Shown here in pieces: positions 1 to 8,610 of a stretch of 64,000 nt of DNA. Location: NCBI GenBank assembly GCA_963717255.1, contig CAVQVT010000006.1, forward strand, positions 1-64,000, in the 5' to 3' direction. Each line of letters starts with the position of its first letter. The first letter of the stretch is position 1. A program made the translations under genes and the position numbers. The notes beneath the pieces are model-generated. The model did no database searches and was not told the DNA's origin. It worked only from the letters and a program-made list of their open reading frames with translations. This DNA comes from CAIYQJ01 sp963717255. Lineage in GTDB: Bacteria > Chloroflexota > Limnocylindria > Limnocylindrales > CSP1-4.

Positions 1-55
1 CGCCCGCGACCCCGCTTCTCCCGCAGCCGCGCTGGGTCGGCCGACGCCCGGGTCG

Positions 56-1330
56 CTACTTGACGGCGATCGTCACCGACGGGCTCCAGCCGTCGAACAC
101 GAGCGACTGGCCGCCGACGTACGCGCGCAGGACGTACGCCCCCTTCTTCTTCGGCGTCCACGTGTACTTGAAGGCGCCTGACGCGGAGATCGGCACGGTC
201 GCGATCGTCTTCCAGGTGGAACCCACCTTCTGCTGGAGCTGGGCCTTCAAGTCGGCGTCCGCCGGCTGGGCTGTCCCGGAGAGGACGACCTTCTTGCCGA
301 CCGTCGTCTTCTTCGTCGAGGCCTTGAATGTCACCTTGTCGAGCACGTAGATGACGACCGGGAACGTCCACGTTCTCGCCGGACCGCGTCCGGTACGTGC
401 TTCCGATCGCCGGGGTCAGCGTGAGCGAGTACGACCCGTCGGGCTGCGCCGCTGGGATGCCCCGCGGACATCCACCCATTCGGCCGTCGGCTGGTCGTAG
501 TACTGCATCCGGATGTCCGAGCCCGGGGTCGTCCGGCCGGAGACGGTCGTCTTGCCGCCGTACGTGAGCGAGTTCGGGAACACCTCGAAGGTGACGATCT
601 GTTCGGTGGTCCCAGTTCGATTCCGCGTTGACGTAGATCGTCGGCGTGTACGAGAGCCGCAGGTGGGAGACGTCCATCGAGAACGTCGTGCTGCCGCCCT
701 TCGTCAAGGTGCCCAGCAGGTCGACGTACCCGGCGCCCACGACGTTGAGCACCGGGGTCTTGTACATCGTCGCGACGACGCGGAGGTCACGGGCGGGCAC
801 GGTGTTGAGGTTTGTCACCGAGCCCTGCACGCGGCTCGTGTTCGCGTCCAACGGTCGTGAACGTGCCCGAGGCGCTGAAGTAGTGGTTGGCGACGACCGA
901 CGAGAAGTCCCAAGTCGTCCACCCAGACCTCGACCCTGTTGATCGTGCCGCTGAGACGAGCGTCGACCTCGAACGTCCCGTACTCGCCCGGATCGAGCCG
1001 CGCGAACATCAGGTAGTCGGAGCCCTCCGCGACCAGTGAGTCGTCCGCCGCGTACGCGGCGGTGCGCACCTTGATGCTCGGGACCGGCAGGTCGGTGTAG
1101 TTGCGGACGTCTCCGACGACCGAGAAGGTCGTGCCGTTGAACCACCACTCGAACGAGTCGACTACGACCTTGTACGGATAGGCGTCGGCGGCACGCACGG
1201 GCGCGGCGTGGGAGCGCGGACGCTGGCCGGCCCGGACCTGCCGAGACTCCGTCGCCGAGGCCGGAGCTGCGAGTGCTGGGAGGAGCAGGGCGACCGCGGC
1301 GACCGCGGCCACAAGACGCATGAGGCGCAT
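56..1330 (-). pseudogene. Secreted FxLYD/Ig-like protein, frame broken five times
   Basis: The start at 1330 has a GAGGGAG ribosome site and opens a clear signal peptide (residues 1-26, ending APASA). The first mature domain (about residues 45-140) resembles FxLYD-type extracellular domains: it carries GDVRNYTDLPVPSIKV and a later GTFEVDARLSG strand. The last domain (346 to 56) looks like an Ig/bacterial surface beta-sandwich with VGKKVVLSGTAQP. Reading the minus strand, the protein is continuous only if five single-base changes are made, near 920, 855, 615, 460 and 365. Four need one base removed from a G run and one needs a base added, and the net shift is zero, so the C-terminal piece returns to the starting frame. 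The repaired length is about 423 residues. Function is unknown; it is probably cell-surface or secreted. Sequence error and true decay both fit, but the neatness of the repairs favours error. Confidence 0.6.
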
Positions 1331-1469
1331 GGCTCCCTCGTGCTGCCCGGGCGCCGCCCGGAGGCGCGATGGCCGCGACGAGTCAGTATCGTCCCGCCGT
1401 CGAGCCGTGATGGGGTGCGGGCGCGCGCCGGGGCGAGCCATCTACCCATCTTGCTGGTATGTGGGTGCC

Positions 1470-1756
1470 ATGAAGGTGACGTTCGACATCGCCGACGCGG
1501 ACCTCTACCGGGCGATCAAGGTCGAGGCCGCGCTTCCGACCGTCCGTCCGCGAGATCGTCGAGGAAGCGCTCGCAGTGGCTCGACGGCGAGAGGAGAAGA
1601 GGACCGCGAGGCGGCGGCGGAGGCGCTGGCCGAGTACGCACGCGACGGCGGCCGGCCGGCGGACGCGTTCTTCGGACACTCGCCGCGGAGGTGCGGGCGG
1701 AGTCAGGCCGGGGTCAGCAGCGCCCGACCACCCGGAGCGGTGACCGCGTGCCGTGA
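1470..1756 (+). pseudogene. CopG/ribbon-helix-helix antitoxin, frame broken
   Basis: The N-terminus MKVTFDIADADLYRAIKVEA, followed in another frame by VREIVEEALAVWLDGE, is the pattern of a ribbon-helix-helix (CopG-like) antitoxin that binds its own promoter DNA and neutralises the toxin encoded next. A C-terminal acidic stretch (EDREAAAEALAEYARDGGR) would be the toxin-binding tail. The pieces lie in different frames and need about four single-base corrections (near 1540, 1580, 1600 and 1675) to make one protein of 94 residues. After repair its TGA (1754-1756) overlaps the GTG start of the toxin, the usual translational coupling of such pairs. Because an intact toxin follows, sequence error is more likely than loss of the antitoxin. 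Confidence 0.55.
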
Positions 1757-2040
1757 GCGACGACGAACGTGGGCGGGGATGGAATGTGATCCTCGCGCCG
1801 GCGGCCCAGCGCCAGCTGCGGCGGCTGCCGCCGGGGGACGCGGCCCGGGCACGAGCCCCGATCCTCGCTCTCGCGCTGGATCCGCGTCCGCCGGGCGCTA
1901 CCCGGATCCAGGGATCGGACTTCCTCCGTGTCCGCAGCGGCGACCTCCGGATCGTCTACGCGGTCGACGACGCCGCACGCGAGATCGTCGTCCTGCGGGT
2001 CGCGCGGCGGTCGGAGAGCACGTACCGCCGGATCCGGTAG
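1753..2040 (+). CDS. RelE/ParE-family toxin
   Basis: A 95-residue basic protein with the RelE/ParE fold signature: VILAPAAQRQLRRLPP at the start, then DFLRVRSGDLRIVYAVDD and a C-terminal VVLRVARRSESTYRR. This pattern is typical of RelE-type mRNA interferases or ParE-type gyrase inhibitors; the LRVRSGDLRIVY core and Arg-rich end are closer to RelE. The GTG start overlaps the antitoxin stop (GTGA). The gene is intact although its partner upstream is frame-broken in this sequence. A strong hairpin follows at 2116-2149. The target (ribosome-bound mRNA or gyrase) cannot be decided from sequence alone. Confidence 0.8.
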   Translation: MSDDERGRGWNVILAPAAQRQLRRLPPGDAARARAPILALALDPRPPGATRIQGSDFLRVRSGDLRIVYAVDDAAREIVVLRVARRSESTYRRIR

Positions 2041-2115
2041 CGGAGGGGCTCGGCCAGCCGCTCCCGTTCGCCGCGCCGCGCCTGTAGCTGAGCGCGGCCC
2101 GCCGCCCGGAATAGC

Positions 2116-2149
2116 GGACGGGCCCGGCGATCGCTCGCCGGGCCCGTCC
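2116..2149. terminator. Perfect 15-bp hairpin between converging genes
   Basis: Arms 2116-2130 and 2135-2149 are exact reverse complements with loop TCGC. It lies between the toxin (plus, ends 2040) and the zinc-ribbon gene (minus, ends 2182), so it can stop transcription from both sides. There is no T-tract, as with other hairpins in this window. Confidence 0.6.
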
Positions 2150-2181
2150 ATGCTCGTCGGGGCATTCACCGCCCCTCGCCG

Positions 2182-2534
2182 CTAGCGGCGGCTGGCGAAG
2201 CAGTCCTTGCAGTAGACCGGCTTGCCGCTCGTCGGCCGGAAGGGCACCTGGGCCTCGCGGCCGCAGCTGGAGCACGTCGCCGTGAACATCTCGCGCGGAC
2301 CGCGCGACTGTATCCGCCGCCGCCGCCACCACCACCGTAGCCGCCGCCGTTGCTGTAGCTGCTCCCGCCGCCGTACCCGCCGGAGTCGCCGCGGGCGGCC
2401 TTGCGGCTCGCGCGACACGACGAACACCGACGCGGCTCCGTGAAGCCGCGACCCGCGTAGAACTCCTGCTCGCTCGCCGTGAAGACGAACTGCTGGCCGC
2501 AGTCGGCGCAGGTCAGGGTCTTGTCCGTATACAC
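2182..2534 (-). CDS. Double zinc-ribbon protein with Gly-rich linker (one frameshift)
   Basis: The GTG at 2534 follows AAGGAG with 8-base spacing. The N-terminal half, YTDKTLTCADCGQQF then CSSC about 30 residues on, is a probable zinc-ribbon of the small bacterial family often annotated as zinc-ribbon domain (PF13451-like). A Gly/Tyr/Ser-rich linker follows, and the C-terminus has a second CxxC...CxxC module, CSSCGREAQVPFRPTSGK and VYCKDCF. The two halves are in different frames, and adding one base near 2312 gives a 117-residue protein. The combination of two four-cysteine modules and a glycine-rich spacer suggests an RNA- or DNA-binding protein, perhaps stress related; this is inference. 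A long upstream ORF reading is rejected because the good ribosome site lies inside it. Confidence 0.65.
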
Positions 2535-2884
2535 CAAGAACACTCCTTCTCGGCCGGCATCCGCGACCTCGTGTCTCGCGGAAACCGTGAGAGGAGTGTT
2601 CGATACGCCGGGCCAATCGCCGTCCCTACCTTCGGACGGTCGCGACGAGGCTAACACGCTGGACGTACGGCCAACAAGCCCCGATTTTCGCGACGCCCGT
2701 GCGGCCGGCCCTCGGGGCCGCCGAAGCGACGCGAGGCCCGTCGCCGAGCCTTTCGCGCGAGTCGTGGCACGATACGCGGCGAGCGCTGCGCACGCGGGCG
2801 ATCACGCCTGCGCGCCTGCGGCTCTCGCCGACCGCCGCCAGCCCATCGGCGCCGCCCGACCCGCGGCCCATCAGACCGGATGAG
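2535..2884. other. 350-base divergent intergenic region
   Basis: This separates the minus-strand zinc-ribbon gene from the plus-strand VanW gene and must hold promoters for both. No convincing -35/-10 pair, riboswitch or repeat was seen. ORFs crossing it in several frames are GC-rich shadows. Confidence 0.4.
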
Positions 2885-4380
2885 ATGACCCGCTCCACGC
2901 GCCCAGCCCGCCGCCCCGCCCTCCTCGGCAGCCTCGTCACGGCCGTGCTCGTCGCCGGCCTGTTCGCGACCGCCGCCCCCGTCCGCGCGGAGGAGCCGCC
3001 GACCGACCCGCAGGCGACGCCCAGCCCGGCCGCCACGCCCGCGCCCACGACCACGCCCCGCCCGTGCCGGTCGGCACGCCGGAGGAGCAGGTCGCGCGGA
3101 TGACGGCCGCCCCGCTGATGGTCGTGGGCCCCGACACGTTCGCCGTCCAGGTCGAGATCGAGACCCTCGCGGCCTGGGTCACCGTCGGTCCGACCGTGCC
3201 CGCCGCCACGCCCACGCCCGACCCGCTCGCGGAGCCGACCCCGACGCCCGACCCGCTCGCCGAGCCGACCCCGACCCCGCTGCCGACGACCGACCCCGCC
3301 GCGACGCAGGTCTCGATCGACCGCCAGGCGATCGTCGTCTGGCTCACCGACTACCTGTCGCGGTACGCGGTCCCCGGCCGGAACGCCGCCTGGCGGATGG
3401 ACAGCAAGGGGAAGTTCACGAAGGTCGTCCCGTCGAAGGACGGTCGCGGCCTGATCCGGTCGGCATCCGCGCGGACGATCATGGACGCCCTCTGGCGCCG
3501 CGCTGCGCTCGACTGGTCGAACGACCTCGGGAGCCTCGTCGTCGGCCCGGTGAAGCCGGCGCTCACGACCGAGAAGGCGACCGAGATGATGCCGAAGCTC
3601 CGGAGGATCTCCGCCTGGACCACCTACTGGCAGGTCGGGGAGAACAACGGGTTCGGGGCGAACATCATCATCCCGGCGAAGAAGATCAACACGACGATCA
3701 TCATGCCGGGCGAGACCTTCGACTTCTGGAAGGTGGTCGGGACGCCCACGGCTGCGCAGGGATACAAGGCCGGCGGCGCGATCATCAACGGGAAGAGCGA
3801 GCCGACCGGCGCGTTCGCCGGGGGCATCTGCTCGACCTCCACGACGATCTTCAACGCCGCGCTCCGGGCCGGCTTCCCGATCCTCAGCCGGGTCCCGCAC
3901 TACTACTACATCGACCGCTACCCGCTCGGCCTGGACGCGACCGTCTGGATCGACGGCGGCTCGAGGCAGTCGGTCATGTGGCGCAACGACTCGACGGCGC
4001 CGGTGTACATCCGCGCGATCGCGAAGCCCGGGATCGTCACGTTCGAGCTGTACTCCGTCCCACTCGGCCGGAAGGTGGCGTTCTCGAAGCCGAAGGTCTC
4101 CGGGCGCGTGGCCGCGGCCGACTACAGGGAGTACACGAGCTCGCTGCCGGCCGGGGCGGCGAAGCGCCTCGAGTTCCCGCATCCGGGGATGTACGTCGAG
4201 GTGACGCGCACGGTGACGGACAAGGCGGGCACGGTCCTCCACAAGGAGGTCTGGAAGAGCCGCTACAAGAAGGTGGACGGTCGCGTGCTGGTCGGGAGGT
4301 CGTCCGCGCCGCCGACGGTCACGCCGTCGCCCCCGCCGGGCTCGATCGGCGGCGGAGGACCGGGACCGAGCGCCCAGTAG
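2885..4380 (+). CDS. Secreted VanW-family protein (one frameshift)
   Basis: The ATG at 2885 opens an Arg-rich start and hydrophobic signal (residues 1-35, LVTAVLVAGLFATAAPVRA), then a Pro/Thr-rich linker containing two 30-base tandem repeats (3214-3273) that encode TPDPLAEPTP. One base is missing near 3062, because the signal peptide and the body are in different frames; repaired length is about 498. The body has a peptidoglycan-binding-like region (about 140-240) and the VanW domain (about 255-400) with NNGFGANIIIPAKKIN, GETFDFW and the conserved GGICSTSTTIFNAALRAG. VanW proteins are found with glycopeptide resistance or cell wall genes, but their reaction is not established. No resistance genes lie nearby. 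A role at the cell wall is inferred from export and family only. Confidence 0.8.
3214..3273 (+). repeat. Two 30-base tandem repeats inside VanW linker
   Basis: Two near-identical 30-base units encode a Pro/Thr/Asp/Glu linker (TPDPLAEPTP) between the signal peptide and the folded part. It is coding repeat expansion, not a mobile or CRISPR element. Confidence 0.75.
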
Positions 4381-4415
4381 GCGGGAGGAGCGCGGGCGTC
4401 GGGCCCGCCTCCCGC
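4381..4415. terminator. GC hairpin between converging VanW and MFS genes
   Basis: Arms GCGGGAGG (4381-4388) and CCTCCCGC (4408-4415) pair exactly, and an inner GGGC/GCCC adds to the stem. It starts directly after the VanW stop and lies 3' of the minus-strand MFS gene, so it can serve both. Confidence 0.55.
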
Positions 4416-4465
4416 GCGCCGCAGGTTCGGGCCTCCTCCGGCTGGAACCCTCTCCGGCTCCGGGC

Positions 4466-5914
4466 CTACCCGATCCCGCCGGCCTCGTCGCGGTCGGGCA
4501 CCGCGGTCGTCTCGCCGGTCAGCTCGTCCACCTTCCACACCATCGTCGCGCTCGACCACGAGTCGGAGACCTCGACGAACGGGATGAGCACGACCCGGAT
4601 CATCCCGGAGACGGCGAAGAGGATCGCGAACGCCGGGAAGCCCACCGGGAGCAGCGCGAGCACCGCCGCACTGGAGAACTGGCCACCGGTCGCCCCGACC
4701 GCCGTCCCGGCCACGAACCGCCCCTGCGCCCGGATCAGCTGCGGGCCGGACGCGAGGCGCAGGAGGCGTTCGTTGGACCCGAGGACACCGGACGAGTAGC
4801 CGGCGCTCACCGCCACGGCCAGCACGGCCATGATCAGCGGCGCGAACGGGTTGAGCGGGAACGCCAGCAGGCCCAGGAGGAGCGTCCCGCCCCGGAGGAC
4901 GAACGAGAGCCGGAGCAGGCGTGAGGACGACCCGCGGTGGAGCCAGCCCCCGATGACCGCCGAGGAGATGAGCGCCGACGCGGAGGCGAGCGCGGACAGG
5001 AGGATGGCGAACGAGGCGGGCATGTGGAGGATGCTGATCACGTAGATCGAGAAGTACGGCCCGAAGCCCGCGCCGAACGCGGCGATCGTGATGATCCGCA
5101 GGAAGCGCCGGAGCGACGCGGAGAAGGGGCTGGTGGCAGACCCGGGCCGGGGGCCTCCCGACGCGCCGCCGCCGACCCGCATGGCGCCGGCGGGGGCACC
5201 GTCTGCGCTCCCGTCGGCCGCCCGCTCCTCGTGCACGATGACGCGGCCCGGCCGCCGCAGTCGGAGGACCGCCGCGAGCTCCGCGACCCCGGCGATCCCT
5301 GCCGCGACGAAGACCCACGCGTAGACGATGGTGCCGAACTCGGGGAAGGCCCACTGGATGAGGAGGGCGATCGGCAGCAGGATGATCGACCCGAGCCCCA
5401 GGTTGGTGGCGACGACCTTCGGCGCGACGAACCGCCGGTCGTTCTCCGGAAGGATGGCGCCGTACCAGGCCTGGAGGTTGGTCCCGCCGATCGTCCCCGC
5501 CGCGCCGGCAAGCCCCATGATCGCCGCGATCAGGACGATGGCCGCCTGGTTGGGGATCGTCCCGTTCGCCGAGAGGATCGTGATCACGGCGAGCACGAAC
5601 CCCCGCAGCTCCCCGAAAGTGAGGATCCCGACCGTGACGCGCCGCAGGTCGCCGTTCGCCTTGCGGAGCAGCCACGGGACGCCGAGCTGCGCCACCGAGC
5701 CGGCGACCGGCAGCGCCCCGATCGCGGTTGCCGCCGCGGCCGGCGTGCCGAGGGCGAGCAGGAGGGGGATCGTCAGGCTGTCGCCGGCGAGGGAGGTGAC
5801 GCCGGCCTGCGAGACGCCGACGGCTGCGTACTTCCGGAACCGCCCGGCGAAGAGACGCCAGTCGGCGAGTGCGGCAGGGGAGCGGGGAGACGGCGACACG
5901 AGGAGACCGAGCAT
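4466..5914 (-). CDS. MFS-like multi-pass membrane protein
   Basis: A 482-residue hydrophobic protein. The start at 5914 (MLGLLVSPSPRSPAALADWR) is chosen over a start at 6055 because the extra stretch is Pro/Arg-rich and runs across a perfect hairpin. The N-terminal half begins FRKYAAVGVSQAGVTSLAGDSLTIPLLLAL, with membrane segments spaced through residues 40-210. A charged loop (about 215-265, RLRRPGRVIVHEE) follows, then a second set of segments to about 445. Segment pattern and length fit a 12-helix major facilitator, but the usual DRxGRR loop signature is not clear, so substrate and direction are unknown. The cytoplasmic tail ends DELTGETTAVPDRDEAGG. Confidence 0.65.
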   Translation of the reverse strand: MLGLLVSPSPRSPAALADWRLFAGRFRKYAAVGVSQAGVTSLAGDSLTIPLLLALGTPAAAATAIGALPVAGSVAQLGVPWLLRKANGDLRRVTVGILTFGELRGFVLAVITILSANGTIPNQAAIVLIAAIMGLAGAAGTIGGTNLQAWYGAILPENDRRFVAPKVVATNLGLGSIILLPIALLIQWAFPEFGTIVYAWVFVAAGIAGVAELAAVLRLRRPGRVIVHEERAADGSADGAPAGAMRVGGGASGGPRPGSATSPFSASLRRFLRIITIAAFGAGFGPYFSIYVISILHMPASFAILLSALASASALISSAVIGGWLHRGSSSRLLRLSFVLRGGTLLLGLLAFPLNPFAPLIMAVLAVAVSAGYSSGVLGSNERLLRLASGPQLIRAQGRFVAGTAVGATGGQFSSAAVLALLPVGFPAFAILFAVSGMIRVVLIPFVEVSDSWSSATMVWKVDELTGETTAVPDRDEAGGIG

Positions 5915-5998
5915 AGCGCGGACCGCCCGGCGGGCGGGGCTCAGAGCGACGGACGGCGACGGCAGGGGGCACGCGTGAGGGCGGTGCGCCGCGCTCCG

Positions 5999-6036
5999 GC
6001 CCGGAGCCGCCGGGAGCGGTCCCGGCGGCTCCGGGC
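5999..6036. other. Perfect 17-bp hairpin between divergent genes
   Basis: Arms 5999-6015 and 6020-6036 are exact reverse complements with loop GCGG. It lies between the starts of the minus-strand MFS gene and the plus-strand lipoprotein, directly before a TATCCT box, so it is not at the 3' end of either gene. It could be an attenuator in the MFS leader or a regulator site; nothing decides this. Confidence 0.5.
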
Positions 6037-6042
6037 TATCCT
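6037..6042 (+). promoter_or_regulatory. Putative -10 box of lipoprotein gene
   Basis: TATCCT lies 40 bases before the ATG at 6083, immediately after the hairpin at 5999-6036. No clear -35 was seen. Confidence 0.3.
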
Positions 6043-6082
6043 CTCGGGGCCGCACGGAACGCCGGCACTCACGGAGTCACGC

Positions 6083-6758
6083 ATGCGTCGCCTCATCCTG
6101 CTCCCCCCGGGTCCTCGCCGCGCTCGTCCTCGCCGCGTGCGGGTCGAACACGACCGCCCCCACGCCCTCCGCGGGCGGCCCCGCGACCTCGTCGGCCGCG
6201 CCGGACGCCTCGGCGTCTCCGGCCCCGTCCGGTGCGCCGGGCTCCACCGCCGCGCCGGACGCCTCGGCCTCGGCCGCGGCCTCGATCGACCCGAACGCCG
6301 AGCCCACGCCCCCGGCGAACGACACCGGCGAGATCCCGTCCGACGCCGCGGCGACGCCGCAGCCGACGTCGGACGCCTCCGCGTCGCCGACGATCCCGCC
6401 GCTCACGGCGTGCGCGAAGATCAACGACGCGATCGAAACGGTGGACCTCTACCTCCAGTACTTCACGCAGGCGGACGAGACCACGTGGGCGGACATGACC
6501 GGCCCGGCGTCGCCGATCGAGTTCGACAAGGCCACGTTCACGAAGGCGATCGCCGTGCTTGCCAAGGACCCGGCGATGAAGACTGCGGGGCCCCTGCTCC
6601 GATCGCTCGACAAGACGCTCGGCAAAGCGCTCGCGAGCAGCGATCCGTTCGGGTCCACGTCGGCGCCCGGCTCCGTGCTCATGCGCGCGTCGACGAAGAA
6701 CTTCGTCCAGATCGAGAAGGCGCTGGTCGCCGTCCGCACCGCGCAGGGCTGCGGCTGA
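6083..6758 (+). CDS. Lipoprotein of unknown function (one frameshift)
   Basis: The ATG at 6083 gives MRRLILLP, and after removal of one base in a run of six C (6103-6108) the frame continues as VLAALVLAACGSNTT, a lipobox with the lipidated Cys at about residue 19. A Ser/Ala/Pro-rich spacer of about 85 residues follows, then a folded part (about 105-224) with CAKINDAIETVDLYLQYFTQ and a C-terminal VAVRTAQGCG; two Cys may pair. Repaired length is 224. No family is recognised. The mature protein should be anchored to the outer face of the cytoplasmic membrane. The neighbours do not form an operon with it. Confidence 0.6.
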
Positions 6759-6885
6759 CGCTCCCGGTGCATCGGCCCGGCCCCGCCGAGGCGGACGGGC
6801 GCACGCGCGCCGGCGGCGCCCGCGCAGGGCGGCGGGCAGGTCCGGCGGGCGACCCCGGGGCGCACGGCGCCCCCGGCCCGGCCGC

Positions 6886-6891
6886 TACACT
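6886..6891 (+). promoter_or_regulatory. TACACT box, leaderless start for 6898 gene
   Basis: TACACT ends six bases before the GTG at 6898, so a transcript starting at the normal distance would begin at the start codon. No strong -35 is visible. Confidence 0.45.
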
Positions 6892-6897
6892 CGCGCG

Positions 6898-7665
6898 GTG
6901 ACCGACGTGCCCGCACCCGACCGGGTGCTCGACGAGATCCACGCCGAGGCCGACCGACTCGGCCGCGCGGTCCTCGCCGCCGGCGTCCCGCTCCGGCTCA
7001 TGGGGGGTCTCGCGATCTGGCTCACGTCGCCGTCCGTGCGCGAGGGGCCGTTCGCGCGCCCGTACCGCGACATGGACTTCGCCGGCGACAGGAAGGCCAC
7101 GTCCCGGATCAAGCAGCTCTTCACGGACGAGGGCTACGTGCCGGAGAAGCTGTTCAACGCGCTCCACGGGGCGCGGCGGCTGAACTTCGGCGCGCCGGAC
7201 GGCCGGTGGACCGTGGACGTGGTGCTCGACGAGCTCTCGATGTCGCACCGGCTCGACCTGCGGGGTCGGACATCCGGCTCGGGCCCCACGCTCGACCTCG
7301 CCGACCTGCTCCTCACGAAGCTCCAGATCTGGGAGATCAACCGCAAGGATCTCGGCGACGTGCTCTGCCTGCTCGCCGACCACCCGCTCGCGGAGCACGA
7401 CGCGGACGCGTTCGACCTGCGACGGATCCGGGAGGTCCTGGGATCCGACTGGGGCTTCTGCCACACGGTGGAGCGGAACCTGGGGCTCGTGGCCGACCTG
7501 TGGCGCGAGCGCCCCGTCCCCGGCGTCCCGTACGCGGTGGACGGCCAGGTCGCCTCCCTGCTCGACGCGATCGAGCAGGCACCCAAGTCGGCGCGCTGGA
7601 AGGCGCGGGCCCGCGTCGGCGAGCGGATGCGCTGGTACGAGACGCCCGAGGAGGTCCGCCACTAG
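6898..7665 (+). CDS. Nucleotidyltransferase-fold protein
   Basis: A 255-residue cytosolic protein. RLMGGLAIWL (residues 33-42) followed by YRDMDFAG (56-63) is the GG...DxD arrangement of minimal nucleotidyltransferase-fold proteins (AbiEii/MNT-like and related), with Asp58 and Asp60 as likely metal ligands. WTVDVVLDE (about 102-110) may give the third acidic residue. The helical C-terminal half (LADLLLTKLQIWEINRKDLGD) is typical of the same group. Its substrate is unknown. It could act on a tRNA, protein or small molecule, and no toxin or antitoxin partner lies next to it. The start follows a TACACT box at leaderless spacing. Confidence 0.65.
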   Translation: MTDVPAPDRVLDEIHAEADRLGRAVLAAGVPLRLMGGLAIWLTSPSVREGPFARPYRDMDFAGDRKATSRIKQLFTDEGYVPEKLFNALHGARRLNFGAPDGRWTVDVVLDELSMSHRLDLRGRTSGSGPTLDLADLLLTKLQIWEINRKDLGDVLCLLADHPLAEHDADAFDLRRIREVLGSDWGFCHTVERNLGLVADLWRERPVPGVPYAVDGQVASLLDAIEQAPKSARWKARARVGERMRWYETPEEVRH

Positions 7666-7687
7666 GCGGGGCACCTTCACCTCGCCT
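7664..7687. terminator. Weak hairpin between converging genes
   Basis: AGGCGGGG (7664-7671) and CCTCGCCT (7680-7687) pair with one G-T wobble. It overlaps both stop codons, between the nucleotidyltransferase and the isomerase. Confidence 0.3.
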
Positions 7688-8610
7688 CAGGCCGTCACAC
7701 CCCTCCGCGCGAGCGCGTCCCGCCAGTACGCCACCGACGCCCGCATGTCCGCGAGCACCGCATCGTCGTCCTGCTCGAACGGCGGGATCACCTCCAGCAC
7801 GAGCGCGATCTCCGTCGCCCCGGACGCCTCGAGCGCATCGAGGAGCGGGCCCGCCTCGATGCGTCCCGCCGCGTTGCAGGCCGCCGTGAACGGCCAGTGG
7901 TGGTCCCCCTCGGCGTCCGATTGCTGCAGCTGGACGACCGGTGAGACCGCCCCGAGCGCCCGGGCCCAGGCGTACGGGTCGCGCTCCGCGCCCGCGGTCC
8001 CGGGGACGCACATGTGCCCGACGTCCAGGCAGAGCCGGACCGGCACCCGTGCGGCATCGCCGTCGTCGAGGAGCGCGCGGATGTCGGCGGTCGTGGCGGG
8101 CTCGCGGGCCGCGGCGAGGTTCTCCACGACGAGGTACGCGAGCCCCGCGGCGCGCGCGTGCCCGGCCAGTCTCGCGAGTCGTGCCCGGAGGTCCGCGGCG
8201 AGCGCGGCCCGCCGGTCGGGGTCGCGGGCGTCGGGGACCGAGTACGCGCCCACGTGCCCGCCGGTCGCGACGCCGCCGACCGCCGCCGTGAACCCGATCG
8301 CACGCTCGAACCACGCCTCCGCGCGGTCCCGCGCCGCCGCGTCGGGGTGGAGGAGGAGGTTGGACGAGTACGCCGCGAGACCGGTGAACGTGGAGTGGAC
8401 GGCCAGGCCGCGTGCCCGTGCCGCCTCGCGGACCGCCGCGGCGGCGTCCGCGACCGCGCCCGGCGCGGCGTCGAGGTCCTCCAGGTCGAAGGAGTGCTGG
8501 ACCACGTCCACACCGAGGTCGCGCACGACGGGCGCCCAGTCGGCCGGCCGGGGCCAGCGCTTCACGGCGAAGCAGTCGTTCACCCCCAGCGACCAACGGA
8601 CCCCGCTCAT
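7687..8610 (-). CDS. Sugar phosphate isomerase/epimerase-type TIM barrel
   Basis: A 307-residue protein of the xylose isomerase-like TIM barrel (AP endonuclease 2) superfamily. The four acidic or His metal ligands expected in the epimerase group are in place: Glu163 (LVVENLAA), Asp196 with His199 (CLDVGHM), Asp232 (QQSDAEGD) and Glu273 (LVLEVIP). Enzymes with this set interconvert ketoses or isomerise sugars with Mn or Co. The ATG overlaps the stop of the FGGY kinase by four bases (ATGA), so it is the last gene of the deoR-btpA-phosphoesterase-kinase operon. It probably acts on the sugar or polyol that the kinase phosphorylates or on its product; the exact substrate is not readable. Confidence 0.8.
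   Translation of the reverse strand: MSGVRWSLGVNDCFAVKRWPRPADWAPVVRDLGVDVVQHSFDLEDLDAAPGAVADAAAAVREAARARGLAVHSTFTGLAAYSSNLLLHPDAAARDRAEAWFERAIGFTAAVGGVATGGHVGAYSVPDARDPDRRAALAADLRARLARLAGHARAAGLAYLVVENLAAAREPATTADIRALLDDGDAARVPVRLCLDVGHMCVPGTAGAERDPYAWARALGAVSPVVQLQQSDAEGDHHWPFTAACNAAGRIEAGPLLDALEASGATEIALVLEVIPPFEQDDDAVLADMRASVAYWRDALARRGVTA

Noticed and set aside
2626..4242. 538-residue ORF on the minus strand
   Set aside because: It is the shadow of the VanW gene; composition is Arg/Pro/Gly-rich with no domain, while the plus strand has clear VanW motifs.
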